From contig NZ_JAKLTO010000007.1 in NCBI RefSeq assembly GCF_022012335.1, positions 104,242-168,241 on the forward strand: 64,000 nt of DNA, in the 5' to 3' direction. The number at the start of each line of letters is the position of its first letter. The first letter of the stretch is position 1. The translations under genes and the position numbers were made by a program. The notes beneath the pieces were generated by a model. It made no database searches. It was given only the letters and a program-made list of their open reading frames with translations, and had not been told where the DNA came from. This stretch comes from Flavobacterium sp. SM15. GTDB lineage: Bacteria; Bacteroidota; Bacteroidia; Flavobacteriales; Flavobacteriaceae. Shown in pieces: positions 17,848 through 26,959 of this stretch.

Positions 17848-18561
17848 TTACGAAAATACTTCTTTTAGCACTTCCAAAGATTTCGGTTTTTTAAATCCGT
17901 CCAGATGAATCGAGTAATAATTCAGGAGGATTTTTAAAAGAATTTGACGCTCGGTTCCAGCAAAAATTTTCAGCTGGGAATCAAACCGTAACCCAATGAG
18001 TTTTTTAAACAACAACGATTCGTGTTCCGAAAGACAACTCAGCGCCTGAAATTGGGAAAAAACACCTTCATTGAGTTCAAAAAAAGGCAAATCAATTTCG
18101 GTTGTATCAGGGTAAAACCCCAAAAACTTAGTAATTTCAAGCAATAAAATCAGGTGAAAATTCGAGATTTCCTCATGAGTATCCAACCAAATCAAAGCGG
18201 TTTCCAGAAAAGTAAACAACTCCAGATTTTTTTCTTCTTCCCGAATACTGTGGTGCAAAATCTCCGATAAAAAAATAACAATGGTACTCTTTACCACATC
18301 AACATTAATAGAGTGATAAGGTGTTGAGAGCCGAACCTCTTTAAAATGTTCCAGTGTGCCTTTATTTTTGTGATTGGCTTCCACCTCCAAAAGAGAAAGC
18401 GGCTGAAAATAAGCAATTTTCTGATTCGATTTCTTGGCCGAGAAAGCGCTGGGCACAAAATACGATTTCAAACCATCCGATTCGGTGAAGCATTTCACAA
18501 TCAGTGATTTTTCCTGGTATTTTAAGGCACTTAAAACAATTGCTTTGGTTTTGATCAGCAT
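17848..18561 (-). CDS. recO: DNA repair protein RecO
   Basis: Helps load RecA in the RecFOR recombination pathway. Starting from the ATG at 18559-18561 gives 237 residues with the expected N-terminal OB-fold (MLIKTKAIVLSALKYQEKS, about 1-80) and a helical C-terminal domain. The zinc-finger cysteines seen in some RecO proteins are not evident. A longer in-frame extension upstream lies wholly inside the neighbouring gene and is rejected. Its start overlaps the stop of the PorZ-like gene by one base (TGATG), so translation is coupled. Confidence 0.93.
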   Translation of the reverse strand: MLIKTKAIVLSALKYQEKSLIVKCFTESDGLKSYFVPSAFSAKKSNQKIAYFQPLSLLEVEANHKNKGTLEHFKEVRLSTPYHSINVDVVKSTIVIFLSEILHHSIREEEKNLELFTFLETALIWLDTHEEISNFHLILLLEITKFLGFYPDTTEIDLPFFELNEGVFSQFQALSCLSEHESLLFKKLIGLRFDSQLKIFAGTERQILLKILLNYYSIHLDGFKKPKSLEVLKEVFS

Positions 18562-20855
18562 CAGCGGATAATCATCACTTTGGTTACTTTGGTCTCTGTC
18601 CCATCTTCCCCTGCAATTAAAACCATGTATACTCCAGAAGCCACACGGTGTTTCCCAAAAGCTGTGGTATCCCATTCGATGGTTCCGCCTTTGGAGGTAG
18701 TTTCATGAACCAAATTTCCTTCAATGTCGGTAATTTTAACATTCGCATTATCGATCAATCCACTGATTTTAACCGTTCCGACATAACCCGGACGCACCGG
18801 ATTGGGGTATGCATAAACGTTGCTCAAGTCTTCGGCTCCTTTGGTGGAAATTCCCATAAAAGACACCAGTCCTTTGTCGGTAGCAAAAAAAACTTCTCCG
18901 GTAACTCCATCAATTTCAATGTCGTTTATATTATTACTTGGCAGCGGTGAATTTTCTTTAGTGAAGTGATAAATCGTTTCCTGACCGTTGGGCGAAACCA
19001 AGAAAACCCCTCCGTCTGCAATGGACAGCCATTTTCGGTTGGCTCCATCTACAGCGATGTCCATGATGCTCTGTTGGAAAAATAATTCTTGCGCCAATCC
19101 GTCTTCCATAATGATGATCGAATTGGTTTTAAGGGTTTCATCGGTAAGGAATTTATCTACACTGGTTAAAATTCGTAAGCCGGAAGCCGTTCCGATCCAG
19201 AGTTGGTTTTTAGTGTCTATCGCAAGGCTTCGAATATCTTTTTCGGGCAAATTCCCCTCTTCCCCATATTTGATCAAGTTGAATTTATTGTTGAATTTTT
19301 CATTAAATCCAATCACCCCACTTCTAAAAGACGGAATCCATTTGGTACCGTTTTTGTCAATGACCGTAATGGCATAATTATCAATCTGCGGACTTGGTGT
19401 TATACCTTCTAACGAATAGGACTGCCATTGTCCGTCGGCTCTGAAAACTTTGATAGCCTTTTTTACCAGACTATTGGTCATCCAGAGATTGCCTTCCTTA
19501 TCAAAAGCCGGGCCGTTCACCCGTATTGAAACATAATTTGGATTGGGATCGTCCACTCGTTCTAACCCATTAGGCCCTGTATTCAAGTTATTGTAAAGCG
19601 ATATGTTTTGATTGTCAATTTTCAACAAACCGGAATGAAAAGAACTCACAAAAACCTGTTTATCGTTTCGAGGATTCGGAACTATCGTGGTTAAGGATTT
19701 TGCCTGGAGTAAATTCTCATAAGGAAGCAGCGTCCATCCGGAATCTTGAGCATATTTACTGATCGGAAACTCGCCAAGAAACGGATTATAAGGGTTGTAC
19801 TCATCTGAATAGCTTCCGTAATCAGCCCAAAGAAAATTGGAGGTTTTTTTAATTCTGAAGATGTTATTCATATAAGGACCATTGGGAGTATTGTCTTCAA
19901 AAACCGAAACATTACCCGTAGTGGTTGAATAGAGCCCTTTGTCTTTGGTTCCTATAAAAATTTCATCGCTAATAATCGTGGCACTGGTGAAAGTGGAAGC
20001 CACTCCCGGAATCTGCGTAATATGCTGCTGTTGAACAAGCTGAGCATTAAACGTATACACATGGTTTGGCGAAGTAAAGACTAATTTGTCCCCCGCAACC
20101 CTAAAATCCTCAACTGCCTGACTTACCGTAGAAAATTGCGCAAAGTTGGTTCCTGTCCAGCGGTACAAGTTAAGATTCGTGTTAGAGGCAACCAATTGAT
20201 TTCCAATGGTAGCGATCCCATTCCAATTCCCTGAATCAAAAACCTGCCATTGGGCATAGCTTACCAAATTCGGATTGGAAAGTGCTCCTTTGCGAATGCC
20301 ATTATATCGGGTAACGGCATACAACTCATCATTATAAACCGTTGTTTGAAAAACCTGAACATATTCTCCTGAAGGTCCAATTATGTAAGTGTCCCCAAAT
20401 TGCAGGGTTGCCAAATCAAAAATACAAATTCCAAAATCACAGGAAAGATACGCCTTACCATTGTACTCGTATATATGATTGATTTTTTTAATATTTGGCG
20501 GAATAGACGGTTTGTTTACAATATCCAACACATTCAACACCGATTTGTCGGCTTCATTGACCACCAAAAGCAACCCGTTTTGATTTCCGATTAGTAATTT
20601 TCCAGTAGAATTACTTTTATAAATACAAGTAATAACATCCGCTTTCAGACCATCAATCGAATTGATTGTTTTTATCTCATTAGTCGTACTGTTTTTGGAA
20701 AACACCGCATTTTCAGCTCCCGCATAAACTGTTGTTGGCGAATCGGACACATCGTTAATGTTTGTGTACGAAAAATAACCTTTCCACAACTGATTTTGTT
20801 GTGAAAAACCAATCAAGGTTATAAAAAACAGGGTGCAAAAAAATACTTTTTTCAT
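18561..20855 (-). CDS. porZ: PorZ-like type IX secretion protein (beta-propeller, C-terminal sorting domain)
   Basis: Probable surface component of the type IX secretion attachment machinery. The 764 residues start with a signal peptide (ending LIGFSQQ), followed by WKGYFSYTNINDVSDS and repeated propeller blades with patterns such as LLIGNQNGLLLV and LWIGTASGLRILTS (two-component regulator propeller type). The end is a T9SS sorting domain with YAYPNPVRPGYVG and ASGVYMVLIAG. Length is close to PorZ of Porphyromonas gingivalis. The alternative is a generic two-component-propeller T9SS cargo. Its stop codon overlaps the recO start. Confidence 0.75.
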   Translation of the reverse strand: MKKVFFCTLFFITLIGFSQQNQLWKGYFSYTNINDVSDSPTTVYAGAENAVFSKNSTTNEIKTINSIDGLKADVITCIYKSNSTGKLLIGNQNGLLLVVNEADKSVLNVLDIVNKPSIPPNIKKINHIYEYNGKAYLSCDFGICIFDLATLQFGDTYIIGPSGEYVQVFQTTVYNDELYAVTRYNGIRKGALSNPNLVSYAQWQVFDSGNWNGIATIGNQLVASNTNLNLYRWTGTNFAQFSTVSQAVEDFRVAGDKLVFTSPNHVYTFNAQLVQQQHITQIPGVASTFTSATIISDEIFIGTKDKGLYSTTTGNVSVFEDNTPNGPYMNNIFRIKKTSNFLWADYGSYSDEYNPYNPFLGEFPISKYAQDSGWTLLPYENLLQAKSLTTIVPNPRNDKQVFVSSFHSGLLKIDNQNISLYNNLNTGPNGLERVDDPNPNYVSIRVNGPAFDKEGNLWMTNSLVKKAIKVFRADGQWQSYSLEGITPSPQIDNYAITVIDKNGTKWIPSFRSGVIGFNEKFNNKFNLIKYGEEGNLPEKDIRSLAIDTKNQLWIGTASGLRILTSVDKFLTDETLKTNSIIIMEDGLAQELFFQQSIMDIAVDGANRKWLSIADGGVFLVSPNGQETIYHFTKENSPLPSNNINDIEIDGVTGEVFFATDKGLVSFMGISTKGAEDLSNVYAYPNPVRPGYVGTVKISGLIDNANVKITDIEGNLVHETTSKGGTIEWDTTAFGKHRVASGVYMVLIAGEDGTETKVTKVMIIR

Positions 20856-20874
20856 TTACTTAACAGATAGTCTA

Positions 20875-20882
20875 CAAATATA
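20875..20882 (-). promoter_or_regulatory. -7 promoter element of the porZ-like gene
   Basis: TATATTTG on the minus strand, 19 nt before the ATG at 20855; fits TAnnTTTG. Confidence 0.6.
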
Positions 20883-21015
20883 AGCAAAACCGTGAAATAC
20901 CAATTTTATTGTGATTACACACTGCTTTTTAAAATTAATTGTTCAATCTATTAACAAAATAATTTGAAATTAAAATCAAATTTTTCTTTTTTTTTTCAAA
21001 GTAAGTTTGTTTTTA

Positions 21016-21023
21016 TATATTTG
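21016..21023 (+). promoter_or_regulatory. -7 promoter element of the outer-membrane-like gene
   Basis: TATATTTG on the plus strand, 28 nt before the ATG at 21052. It is divergent to the element at 20875. Confidence 0.55.
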
Positions 21024-21051
21024 TCCGGTAATGACCTAAAAACATTAAAAA

Positions 21052-21834
21052 ATGCCCAGAAAAATTTTATTCTTCCTGCTAGTTGTTTTTGGAAGCAGCT
21101 TTGCTACTAGAGCTCAGTTCGGTTTTTCCCATGAAATTGGAGTTATTGCCGGTCCGGTAGCGTTCATGTCGGATTATGGTGAGCGATTTGACTTAAAAAC
21201 AAACTCAGGAAATACAGGGTATGGAATAGGGCTAATTCACTACCTGAATTTCTCATACAGAGCCGAGTGTAACTGTTATACTCCGGAAACCTATTTCAAC
21301 GATCACTTTAAATTAAGATCTGAACTTTCTTATAACAAAACTCAGCTTCAGCATTTTGGAGAGTGGGTTGACAAAAAAAGTAACTCAACTTTTACACAGC
21401 AATTAAAAGCGATGCGAGGCAGCACGGCTGTAACCAACATCGGTATGCAGTTAGAGTACTTCCCGTTAAGTATTCGTGACTTCACGGCTACAAACGGAGC
21501 TTTTGGTCCTTTTATAAGTTTGGGAGCACAGTATTCTTATTTCAGTCCTGAAGCATGGTCTACAAGAGGGCGTATAGATCAGCCAGGGGTTTTACCAACT
21601 AAATACATCGGAGCAACTTCCAACGACGACGGAAGCACATGGTCTGTAGTAGGAAGTGTTGGAACCCGTTATAAATTAACCGAACTTTCCGACTTAATGG
21701 TTGATTTACGTTGGCAGTACTATTTTTCCAACTGGGTTGACGGTTTAAATCCGGATGAAAACCTATATCCTGAGAACAAAGCAAACGATTGGTTAGTTTG
21801 GCTAAACTTCGGATACATTTACTACCTAGATTAA
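21052..21834 (+). CDS. THC0290_0291-like outer-membrane or surface protein
   Basis: 260 residues with a signal peptide (ending RAQFG), then a mature part of alternating hydrophobic/aromatic strands: HEIGVIAGPVAFMSDYGE at the start and WLNFGYIYYLD at the end. A membrane or secreted beta-barrel is likely. A pair of cysteines (CNCYTPE) occurs near residue 65. I recall this pattern from a Flavobacteriaceae family named THC0290_0291, whose members were once mislabelled glutamate dehydrogenase; no dehydrogenase motif is present here. Function is unknown. A strong bidirectional terminator follows. Confidence 0.72.
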   Translation: MPRKILFFLLVVFGSSFATRAQFGFSHEIGVIAGPVAFMSDYGERFDLKTNSGNTGYGIGLIHYLNFSYRAECNCYTPETYFNDHFKLRSELSYNKTQLQHFGEWVDKKSNSTFTQQLKAMRGSTAVTNIGMQLEYFPLSIRDFTATNGAFGPFISLGAQYSYFSPEAWSTRGRIDQPGVLPTKYIGATSNDDGSTWSVVGSVGTRYKLTELSDLMVDLRWQYYFSNWVDGLNPDENLYPENKANDWLVWLNFGYIYYLD

Positions 21835-21853
21835 TCTAAAGTTTCTGATATAA

Positions 21854-21888
21854 AAAAACCCCGAGTAATGCTCGGGGTTTTTCTTTTT
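21854..21888. terminator. Bidirectional terminator between convergent genes
   Basis: Perfect 12-bp stem AAAAACCCCGAG / CTCGGGGTTTTT with a 5-nt loop and T runs on both sides. It serves the gene ending at 21834 (plus) and the one ending at 21891 (minus). Confidence 0.95.
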
Positions 21889-21890
21889 AT

Positions 21891-23036
21891 TTAAGCCAAC
21901 GCCTGTCTCAAATCTTCTATTAAATCATCGGCGTCTTCCACACCAACACTTAACCGAACCAAATCATCGGTAATCCCAATTTCTTTGCGTTTGTCTTCAG
22001 GAATTGAAGCATGTGTCATTAAAGCCGGATGATTGGCAAGCGATTCTACCCCACCTAACGATTCCGCCAAGGTAAACACCTTAACCTTTTCTAAAAACAC
22101 AATAGCATCTTCTTTAGCACCCGACTTGAAGGTAAAAGTCACCATTCCCCCAAAACCACCATTCATTTGCTTCTTCGCAATTTCATGAAACGGGTGATTT
22201 TCTAAACCTGGATAATAGACTTTATCCACTTTCGGATGATTCTTCAAAAATTCTGCCACTTTTACACCGTTCTCACAATGACGCTGTACGCGTAAATGAA
22301 GCGTTTTTATTCCTCTTAACACCAAAAAGCTGTCCATTGGCCCTAACGTTCCACCAGTTGCAAATTGTTTGAAATGCAATTCGTCCCCTAAAGTTTTGTC
22401 TTTAATCACTAAAGCACCCGCAATTACATCACTGTGACCACCAAGATACTTGGTTGCAGAGTGCATTACAATATCAGCTCCTAAATCCAAAGGTTTTTGC
22501 AAGTACGGGGTAGCAAAAGTGTTATCAACCGCAAATAAAATATTGTGCTTTTTAGTAATTTTAGCGATTTCGGCAATATCGGCCAATTTCATCAAGGGAT
22601 TCGTTGGCGTTTCCACCCAAACCAACTTAGTGTTTTCATTAATCAGTTTTTGAAAACCTTCCAAATCGTTCATGTCAACAAAATGGAATTTGATCCCGCT
22701 GTCTTTATATAAACGGGTAAATAAACGATAGGTTCCGCCGTACAAATCGTCCATGGCAATGATTTCATCACCAGCTTTAAAAAGGCGTAACAAACAATCC
22801 GTAGCTGCTAAACCCGAAGCAAACGCTAAACCACGCGCTCCATTTTCAATCGAAGCCAAAGCATCTTCCAAAGCCTGACGCGTTGGATTGGCGGCACGAC
22901 TGTATTCGTACTCTCCTACGGGTTGTCCTGGAGAAACCTGAGCAAAAGTAGAAGTTTGAAAAACCGGAGGCATAACCGCTCCTGTCACTTTTTCATGATG
23001 TTGTCCACCATGTATTACTTTAGTATTGAATTTCAT
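21891..23036 (-). CDS. Cystathionine gamma-synthase or gamma-lyase (Cys/Met metabolism PLP enzyme)
   Basis: Trans-sulfuration enzyme of fold type I. The 381 residues include YEYSRAANPTRQALE (substrate/PLP phosphate region), AFASGLAAT, VETPTNPLMK, AVDNTFATPYLQKPL and the PLP lysine in HSATKYLGGHSD (Lys196). Synthase (homoserine ester plus cysteine) and lyase (cystathionine cleavage) cannot be separated safely from motifs alone. The two genes upstream on the same strand (DinB and thioesterase) are unrelated in function. Confidence 0.92.
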   Translation of the reverse strand: MKFNTKVIHGGQHHEKVTGAVMPPVFQTSTFAQVSPGQPVGEYEYSRAANPTRQALEDALASIENGARGLAFASGLAATDCLLRLFKAGDEIIAMDDLYGGTYRLFTRLYKDSGIKFHFVDMNDLEGFQKLINENTKLVWVETPTNPLMKLADIAEIAKITKKHNILFAVDNTFATPYLQKPLDLGADIVMHSATKYLGGHSDVIAGALVIKDKTLGDELHFKQFATGGTLGPMDSFLVLRGIKTLHLRVQRHCENGVKVAEFLKNHPKVDKVYYPGLENHPFHEIAKKQMNGGFGGMVTFTFKSGAKEDAIVFLEKVKVFTLAESLGGVESLANHPALMTHASIPEDKRKEIGITDDLVRLSVGVEDADDLIEDLRQALA

Positions 23037-23078
23037 ATTTCTTTATTTTAGAGGATAAAATTACGGCTTATTTCAGGA

Positions 23079-23534
23079 TTATAAAAACTTGCTGATGCGC
23101 ATCATTACACCGGTATGCACTCCTTCGTGGTAATTATTGAATTCCATAGCCTCCTGAGCGTTTCTGATATTGAAACCACTCATGGTGGTAAAAGCGTTGT
23201 ACTCTTTAAAAATATTTGCAGAAAAGTCGTTTTTAGTTTGTTCCAAAGTGGCAAAAAGCAATTGTTTAATTTGTTCAATTTCTTCTTGAGAAACCGGTAC
23301 CTCTGGTTTGGTTCCTTTTTTGTATTTCTCTACCATTTCTGAAGAAATCTTCATAGGCAAGCCGGATAAATTATACACCAGCATTTGTTGGACCACCACT
23401 ATATGGCCAATGTTCCAGATCAGGTTATTGCTGTATCCTTCCGGGACCTTGTTTAGTTGGTCTAACGAATAATTTTCAAGAAATTTCAAAAGAATGTTTC
23501 TGCTCGATTGATTAATGTCAAAGGTAGATTGCAT
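23079..23534 (-). CDS. DinB-family protein
   Basis: 151-residue four-helix-bundle protein of the DinB/YfiT superfamily. Candidate metal-ligand histidines are visible in LIWNIGHIVVVQQ and FNNYHEGVHTGVMMRI, in the usual positions (end of helix 2 and the C-terminal helix). Members are metal-dependent, with roles including thiol (bacillithiol-type) transfer, but the role here is unknown. It starts 12 nt after the end of the thioesterase gene, so they are probably one transcript. Confidence 0.85.
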   Translation of the reverse strand: MQSTFDINQSSRNILLKFLENYSLDQLNKVPEGYSNNLIWNIGHIVVVQQMLVYNLSGLPMKISSEMVEKYKKGTKPEVPVSQEEIEQIKQLLFATLEQTKNDFSANIFKEYNAFTTMSGFNIRNAQEAMEFNNYHEGVHTGVMMRISKFL

Positions 23535-23546
23535 GTTATTTATAAT

Positions 23547-23984
23547 TTAAAGTAAAATAAAGTCTTCGGTTTTTGGAAAGGCACTCATGACTTGTTGGGC
23601 AATTTCCGGAGTAGGACTGGCTAATTTTCTCAGTTTTGTATCGATCCAAGCGCCGTCTACACTTAGTACCGCACAAAGTTCCCCTTTACTGTTGCTCAAT
23701 TCATGAACAATGGTCCATCGGGAAGCATCTGCTTTCATTTTTCCGATTTTGGTACTGATGGTTATCGTATCACCCAAATGGATTTCCTTCCTGAAAATAC
23801 ATTCTTCACGAAACAAAACCGGGCCAAAATGCTCCTGTTGCATAACCCTTAAAGTCAATCCGTTTTGCTCCAGAACTTCAATACGGTGCTGGGCACCAAA
23901 ATCATAATAGGCACTGTGGCGCATGTGAAAATTCGGGTCCAGATCCGACCATCGAATCGAAATTGTCTTGGTAAAAACACTCAT
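23547..23984 (-). CDS. Acyl-CoA thioesterase (4HBT hotdog fold)
   Basis: 145 residues with the 4-hydroxybenzoyl-CoA thioesterase pattern: IRWSDLDPNFHMRHSAYYDF near the N-terminus (catalytic Asp region of the YbgC-like group) and the long hotdog helix following. Cytosolic; the acyl substrate is unknown. It is the first gene of a minus-strand pair with the DinB gene and has its own -7 element. Confidence 0.87.
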   Translation of the reverse strand: MSVFTKTISIRWSDLDPNFHMRHSAYYDFGAQHRIEVLEQNGLTLRVMQQEHFGPVLFREECIFRKEIHLGDTITISTKIGKMKADASRWTIVHELSNSKGELCAVLSVDGAWIDTKLRKLASPTPEIAQQVMSAFPKTEDFILL

Positions 23985-24001
23985 CGTTTATAAAGTTTAC
24001 C

Positions 24002-24009
24002 CAAAAATA
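24002..24009 (-). promoter_or_regulatory. -7 promoter element of the thioesterase gene
   Basis: TATTTTTG on the minus strand, 17 nt before the ATG at 23984. Confidence 0.6.
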
Positions 24010-24072
24010 AAGAGAATTATTCGCTTGGGTATTCCTAAGTCATTTAAATTAAATCTATTTTAACGAAAACCG

Positions 24073-24080
24073 TATTTTTG
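24073..24080 (+). promoter_or_regulatory. -7 promoter element of the ArsC-like gene
   Basis: TATTTTTG on the plus strand, 27 nt before the ATG at 24108. It is divergent to the element at 24002. Confidence 0.6.
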
Positions 24081-24107
24081 CAAAGCAAATTTTAAAAAGA
24101 GCGTTCC

Positions 24108-24461
24108 ATGAATAAAATATACTATCTCGCTTCGTGCGACACCTGTCGAAAAATAATCAAATCGTTACCCAACTCCAATCGATTGGTTTTTCAGGACATC
24201 CGCCAGGATCCAATCACGCCAGAACAATTGGAAGAAATGTACCAGCTTTCCGGAAGTTACGAAGCCCTTTTCAGCAAAAAAGCACAATTATACAAGTCGA
24301 TGGATCTTAAAAACAAGAACCTGACCGAGGCCGATTTCAAAAAATACATTTTGGAACACTACACCTTTTTGAGCCGACCGGTTTTCATCATCGACGGGAA
24401 AATTTACATCGGAAACAACCAAAAAAACATTAACGAAGTAATAGCCGTATTAAGTCGATGA
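24108..24461 (+). CDS. ArsC/Spx-family thioredoxin-fold protein
   Basis: 117 residues of the arsenate reductase-like family. The redox motif CDTC (Cys10, Cys13) is near the N-terminus, followed by KIIKSLP. FLSRPVFIIDGKIYIG near the end corresponds to the conserved cis-Pro and Arg region (RP). Whether it reduces arsenate or acts as a Spx/YffB-like protein is open; no other ars gene is nearby. Its stop overlaps the next start by four bases (ATGA). Confidence 0.87.
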   Translation: MNKIYYLASCDTCRKIIKSLPNSNRLVFQDIRQDPITPEQLEEMYQLSGSYEALFSKKAQLYKSMDLKNKNLTEADFKKYILEHYTFLSRPVFIIDGKIYIGNNQKNINEVIAVLSR

Positions 24462-25384
24462 AAGCCCGTACTTATGCCCTAATCGCCGCTTGGATGGTAG
24501 CCCTGATCTACGGAGTTACTTTTACCATAGCCAAAGACGTGATGCCCAAGTATATTGACGCTTTTGGTTTTATTTTTTTACGAGTTGGCGGAACGATGCT
24601 TTTGTTTTGGCTTTCCGCTCTTTTTGTAAAAACCGAAAAAATTGAGAAAAAGGATTTTCCGAGAATTTTAGCCGCTGCCTTTTTTGGAGTAGCCTTCAAT
24701 ATGCTTACTTTTTTTAAAGGATTGAGCTACACTTCTCCTATTATGGGTGCCGTTTTGATGGTAACCACACCAATGATTGTCTTGGTTTTGTCGGCCATTA
24801 TTATGAAAGAGCGTATGGAAAACCGCAAAGTTCTTGGAATTTTATTAGGATTGGCCGGTACCGTTACTTTGATTTTATACGGAAAATCGATGGTAAACGC
24901 ACCGAACGCCACTCTTGGAAATTTCTTGGTTTTTGTTAACGCAGTTTCTTATGGTTTTTATTTGATTTTGGTGAAGAAGCTCATGGACAAATACAACGCC
25001 TTTTCCTTTGTAAAATGGATTTATCTGTTCGGTTTTCTGATGGTACTTCCCTTTGGCTGGAACGAATTTCAGGCAGTGGATTGGAACCTTGTTCCCATGC
25101 ATATTTATTGGAAAATTGGTTTTGTGGTAGTAGTTTCCACTTTTTTGACGTATTTGTTAAACTTGCTTTCGATGCGCGAACTAAAACCGACCACGGTAGC
25201 TGTTTTCATCTACCTGCAGCCCCTTTTCGCCTCTATTTTTGCCATCGGACTGGGCAAAGACGAACTCAGTTGGGTAAAAATTGGTTCAACAGCCTTGATT
25301 TTCACAGGCGTTTATCTTGTAATTAAGAAAAAACCGGAAATTATCGAAGAATCCCTTCCCGGAACAGATCCAAGCCAACACTAA
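24458..25384 (+). CDS. EamA-family drug/metabolite transporter
   Basis: 308 residues forming about ten transmembrane helices in two EamA repeats of five (about 8-140 and 150-295). The second repeat has the typical LKPTTVAVFIYLQPLFASI. Inner-membrane exporter or importer; the substrate is not readable. Starts within the stop of the ArsC-like gene, so the two are coupled. Confidence 0.9.
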   Translation: MKARTYALIAAWMVALIYGVTFTIAKDVMPKYIDAFGFIFLRVGGTMLLFWLSALFVKTEKIEKKDFPRILAAAFFGVAFNMLTFFKGLSYTSPIMGAVLMVTTPMIVLVLSAIIMKERMENRKVLGILLGLAGTVTLILYGKSMVNAPNATLGNFLVFVNAVSYGFYLILVKKLMDKYNAFSFVKWIYLFGFLMVLPFGWNEFQAVDWNLVPMHIYWKIGFVVVVSTFLTYLLNLLSMRELKPTTVAVFIYLQPLFASIFAIGLGKDELSWVKIGSTALIFTGVYLVIKKKPEIIEESLPGTDPSQH

Positions 25385-25409
25385 GCACTAAATACTGAAC
25401 AGTTTTATT

Positions 25410-25417
25410 TATCTTTG
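25410..25417 (+). promoter_or_regulatory. -7 promoter element of the yicC-gmk-nadD group
   Basis: TATCTTTG, 18 nt before the ATG of the yicC-like gene; fits TAnnTTTG. Confidence 0.6.
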
Positions 25418-25435
25418 AAGTCTATTTAGAAAAAC

Positions 25436-26296
25436 ATGATACAATCGATGACCGGATTTGGAAAAGCTACTTTACAGTTGCCTACCAAAAAAATCACAGT
25501 AGAAGTTAAATCGTTAAACAGCAAAGGGCTGGACTTAAATGTTCGCATGCCATCGGTGTACCGCGAAATGGAATTGGGGCTGCGCAACCAGATTTCCCAA
25601 AGCCTGGAACGCGGAAAGGTTGATTTTTCTTTATATGTTGAAATTACCGGAGAAGAAACCTCATCAAAAGTAAATGCCCCGATTGTAAAAGGTTATATCG
25701 CACAAATGCGCGCTATTTTACCCGAAGCCGACGCGACCGAACTGATGAAAATGGCGGTTCGTATGCCCGATGCCTTAAAAACCGAGCGCGACGAAATCGA
25801 CGAAAACGAATGGAAACAGATTCAGTCTGCCATTGAAGACGCACTGGTAAACATCAACCAGTTCCGTAAAGACGAAGGACTTTCATTGGAAAACGAATTC
25901 AAACTGCGCGTGGGCAACATTCGAAGCTTCATGAATCAGGCGCTGGAACTGGATCCGGAGCGCATCGAAAACATCAAAAACAAACTGCAAACGGCCATAG
26001 ACGAACTGAAAGTGAATGTAGACGAAAACCGTTTCGAACAGGAATTGATTTACTATCTGGAAAAATTGGATATCACCGAAGAAAAAGTACGTTTAACCAA
26101 CCATTTGGACTACTTTCTGGAAACCTTAAACGGTAGCGAGGCCAACGGTAGAAAATTAGGATTCATCACTCAGGAAATGGGTCGTGAAATCAATACGATG
26201 GGCTCCAAATCGAACCACGCCGGTATGCAGAAACTGGTGGTTCAGATGAAAGACGAACTGGAAAAAATTAAAGAACAGGTTTTGAACGTTTTATAA
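25436..26296 (+). CDS. YicC/YloC-family endoribonuclease
   Basis: 286 residues starting MIQSMTGFGKA, the hallmark N-terminus of the family, with the YicC-like N-terminal domain (about 1-155) and a C-terminal DUF1732 domain including QEMGREINTMGSKSN. Known members cleave RNA (E. coli YicC is linked to small RNA decay). Followed by gmk, an association seen widely in bacteria. Confidence 0.94.
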   Translation: MIQSMTGFGKATLQLPTKKITVEVKSLNSKGLDLNVRMPSVYREMELGLRNQISQSLERGKVDFSLYVEITGEETSSKVNAPIVKGYIAQMRAILPEADATELMKMAVRMPDALKTERDEIDENEWKQIQSAIEDALVNINQFRKDEGLSLENEFKLRVGNIRSFMNQALELDPERIENIKNKLQTAIDELKVNVDENRFEQELIYYLEKLDITEEKVRLTNHLDYFLETLNGSEANGRKLGFITQEMGREINTMGSKSNHAGMQKLVVQMKDELEKIKEQVLNVL

Positions 26297-26322
26297 GCCA
26301 AAACTATTTTTACAAACACACA

Positions 26323-26364
26323 ACCAAGCTGAAAGCCAAACGCTGAAAGTTAAATGCTAAAACA
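26323..26364 (+). repeat. Heptanucleotide array ending exactly at the gmk start codon
   Basis: Six consecutive 7-nt units, for example TGAAAGC (26330-26336) and TGAAAGT (26344-26350), loosely YRAAHGC. The last unit ends at 26364 and ATG begins at 26365. It is the whole second half of the yicC-gmk spacer. Confidence 0.65.
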
Positions 26365-26937
26365 ATGAGTAAAGGGAAATTGATCGTATTCTCAGCACCA
26401 TCCGGTTCGGGAAAAACCACCATAGTTAGACATTTATTAGGAAAAGAAGACTTAAACCTTGAGTTTTCGATTTCTGCCGCAACAAGAGCTCCACGAGGAG
26501 AAGAAGTAAGTGGAAAAGACTACTATTTCATGTCGATTGAAGACTTCAAAAAACACATTAAAGCAGAAGATTTCGTAGAATGGGAAGAAGTGTACCGCGA
26601 TAATTTCTACGGGACTTTAAAAAGTGAGGTAGAACGCATTTGGGCGCTAGGTAAAAATGTAATTTTCGACATCGATGTGGCTGGAGGACTCCGCATCAAA
26701 TCGAAATTCCCGGAAGAAACGCTGGCCGTTTTCGTAAAACCGCCAAGTGTAGACGAATTAAAACGTCGTTTAAAAGAACGTTCCACGGAAAGCGAAGACA
26801 AAATCAACATGCGCATTGCCAAAGCACACGTAGAATTAGCCACGGCACCACAATTTGATACCATCATCAAAAATTATGATTTAGACATTGCCAAAGAAGA
26901 AGCCTATCAATTGGTAAAGAATTTTGTAACCCAGTAG
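26365..26937 (+). CDS. gmk: Guanylate kinase
   Basis: Phosphorylates GMP to GDP with ATP. 190 residues; P-loop SAPSGSGKTT (10-19), GMP-binding residues in SAATRAPRGEE and GKDYYF, FVEWEEVY, and the lid-type Arg region RLKERSTES. The start is fixed by the P-loop position. Preceded by yicC, followed by nadD 22 nt later. Confidence 0.97.
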   Translation: MSKGKLIVFSAPSGSGKTTIVRHLLGKEDLNLEFSISAATRAPRGEEVSGKDYYFMSIEDFKKHIKAEDFVEWEEVYRDNFYGTLKSEVERIWALGKNVIFDIDVAGGLRIKSKFPEETLAVFVKPPSVDELKRRLKERSTESEDKINMRIAKAHVELATAPQFDTIIKNYDLDIAKEEAYQLVKNFVTQ

Positions 26938-26959
26938 TGGTCAGCTCATAGTTAATAAA

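Noticed and set aside
21052..21834. Glutamate dehydrogenase
   Set aside because: I recall this old label for the family, but the protein has a signal peptide and beta-barrel pattern and no dinucleotide-binding or catalytic dehydrogenase motif.
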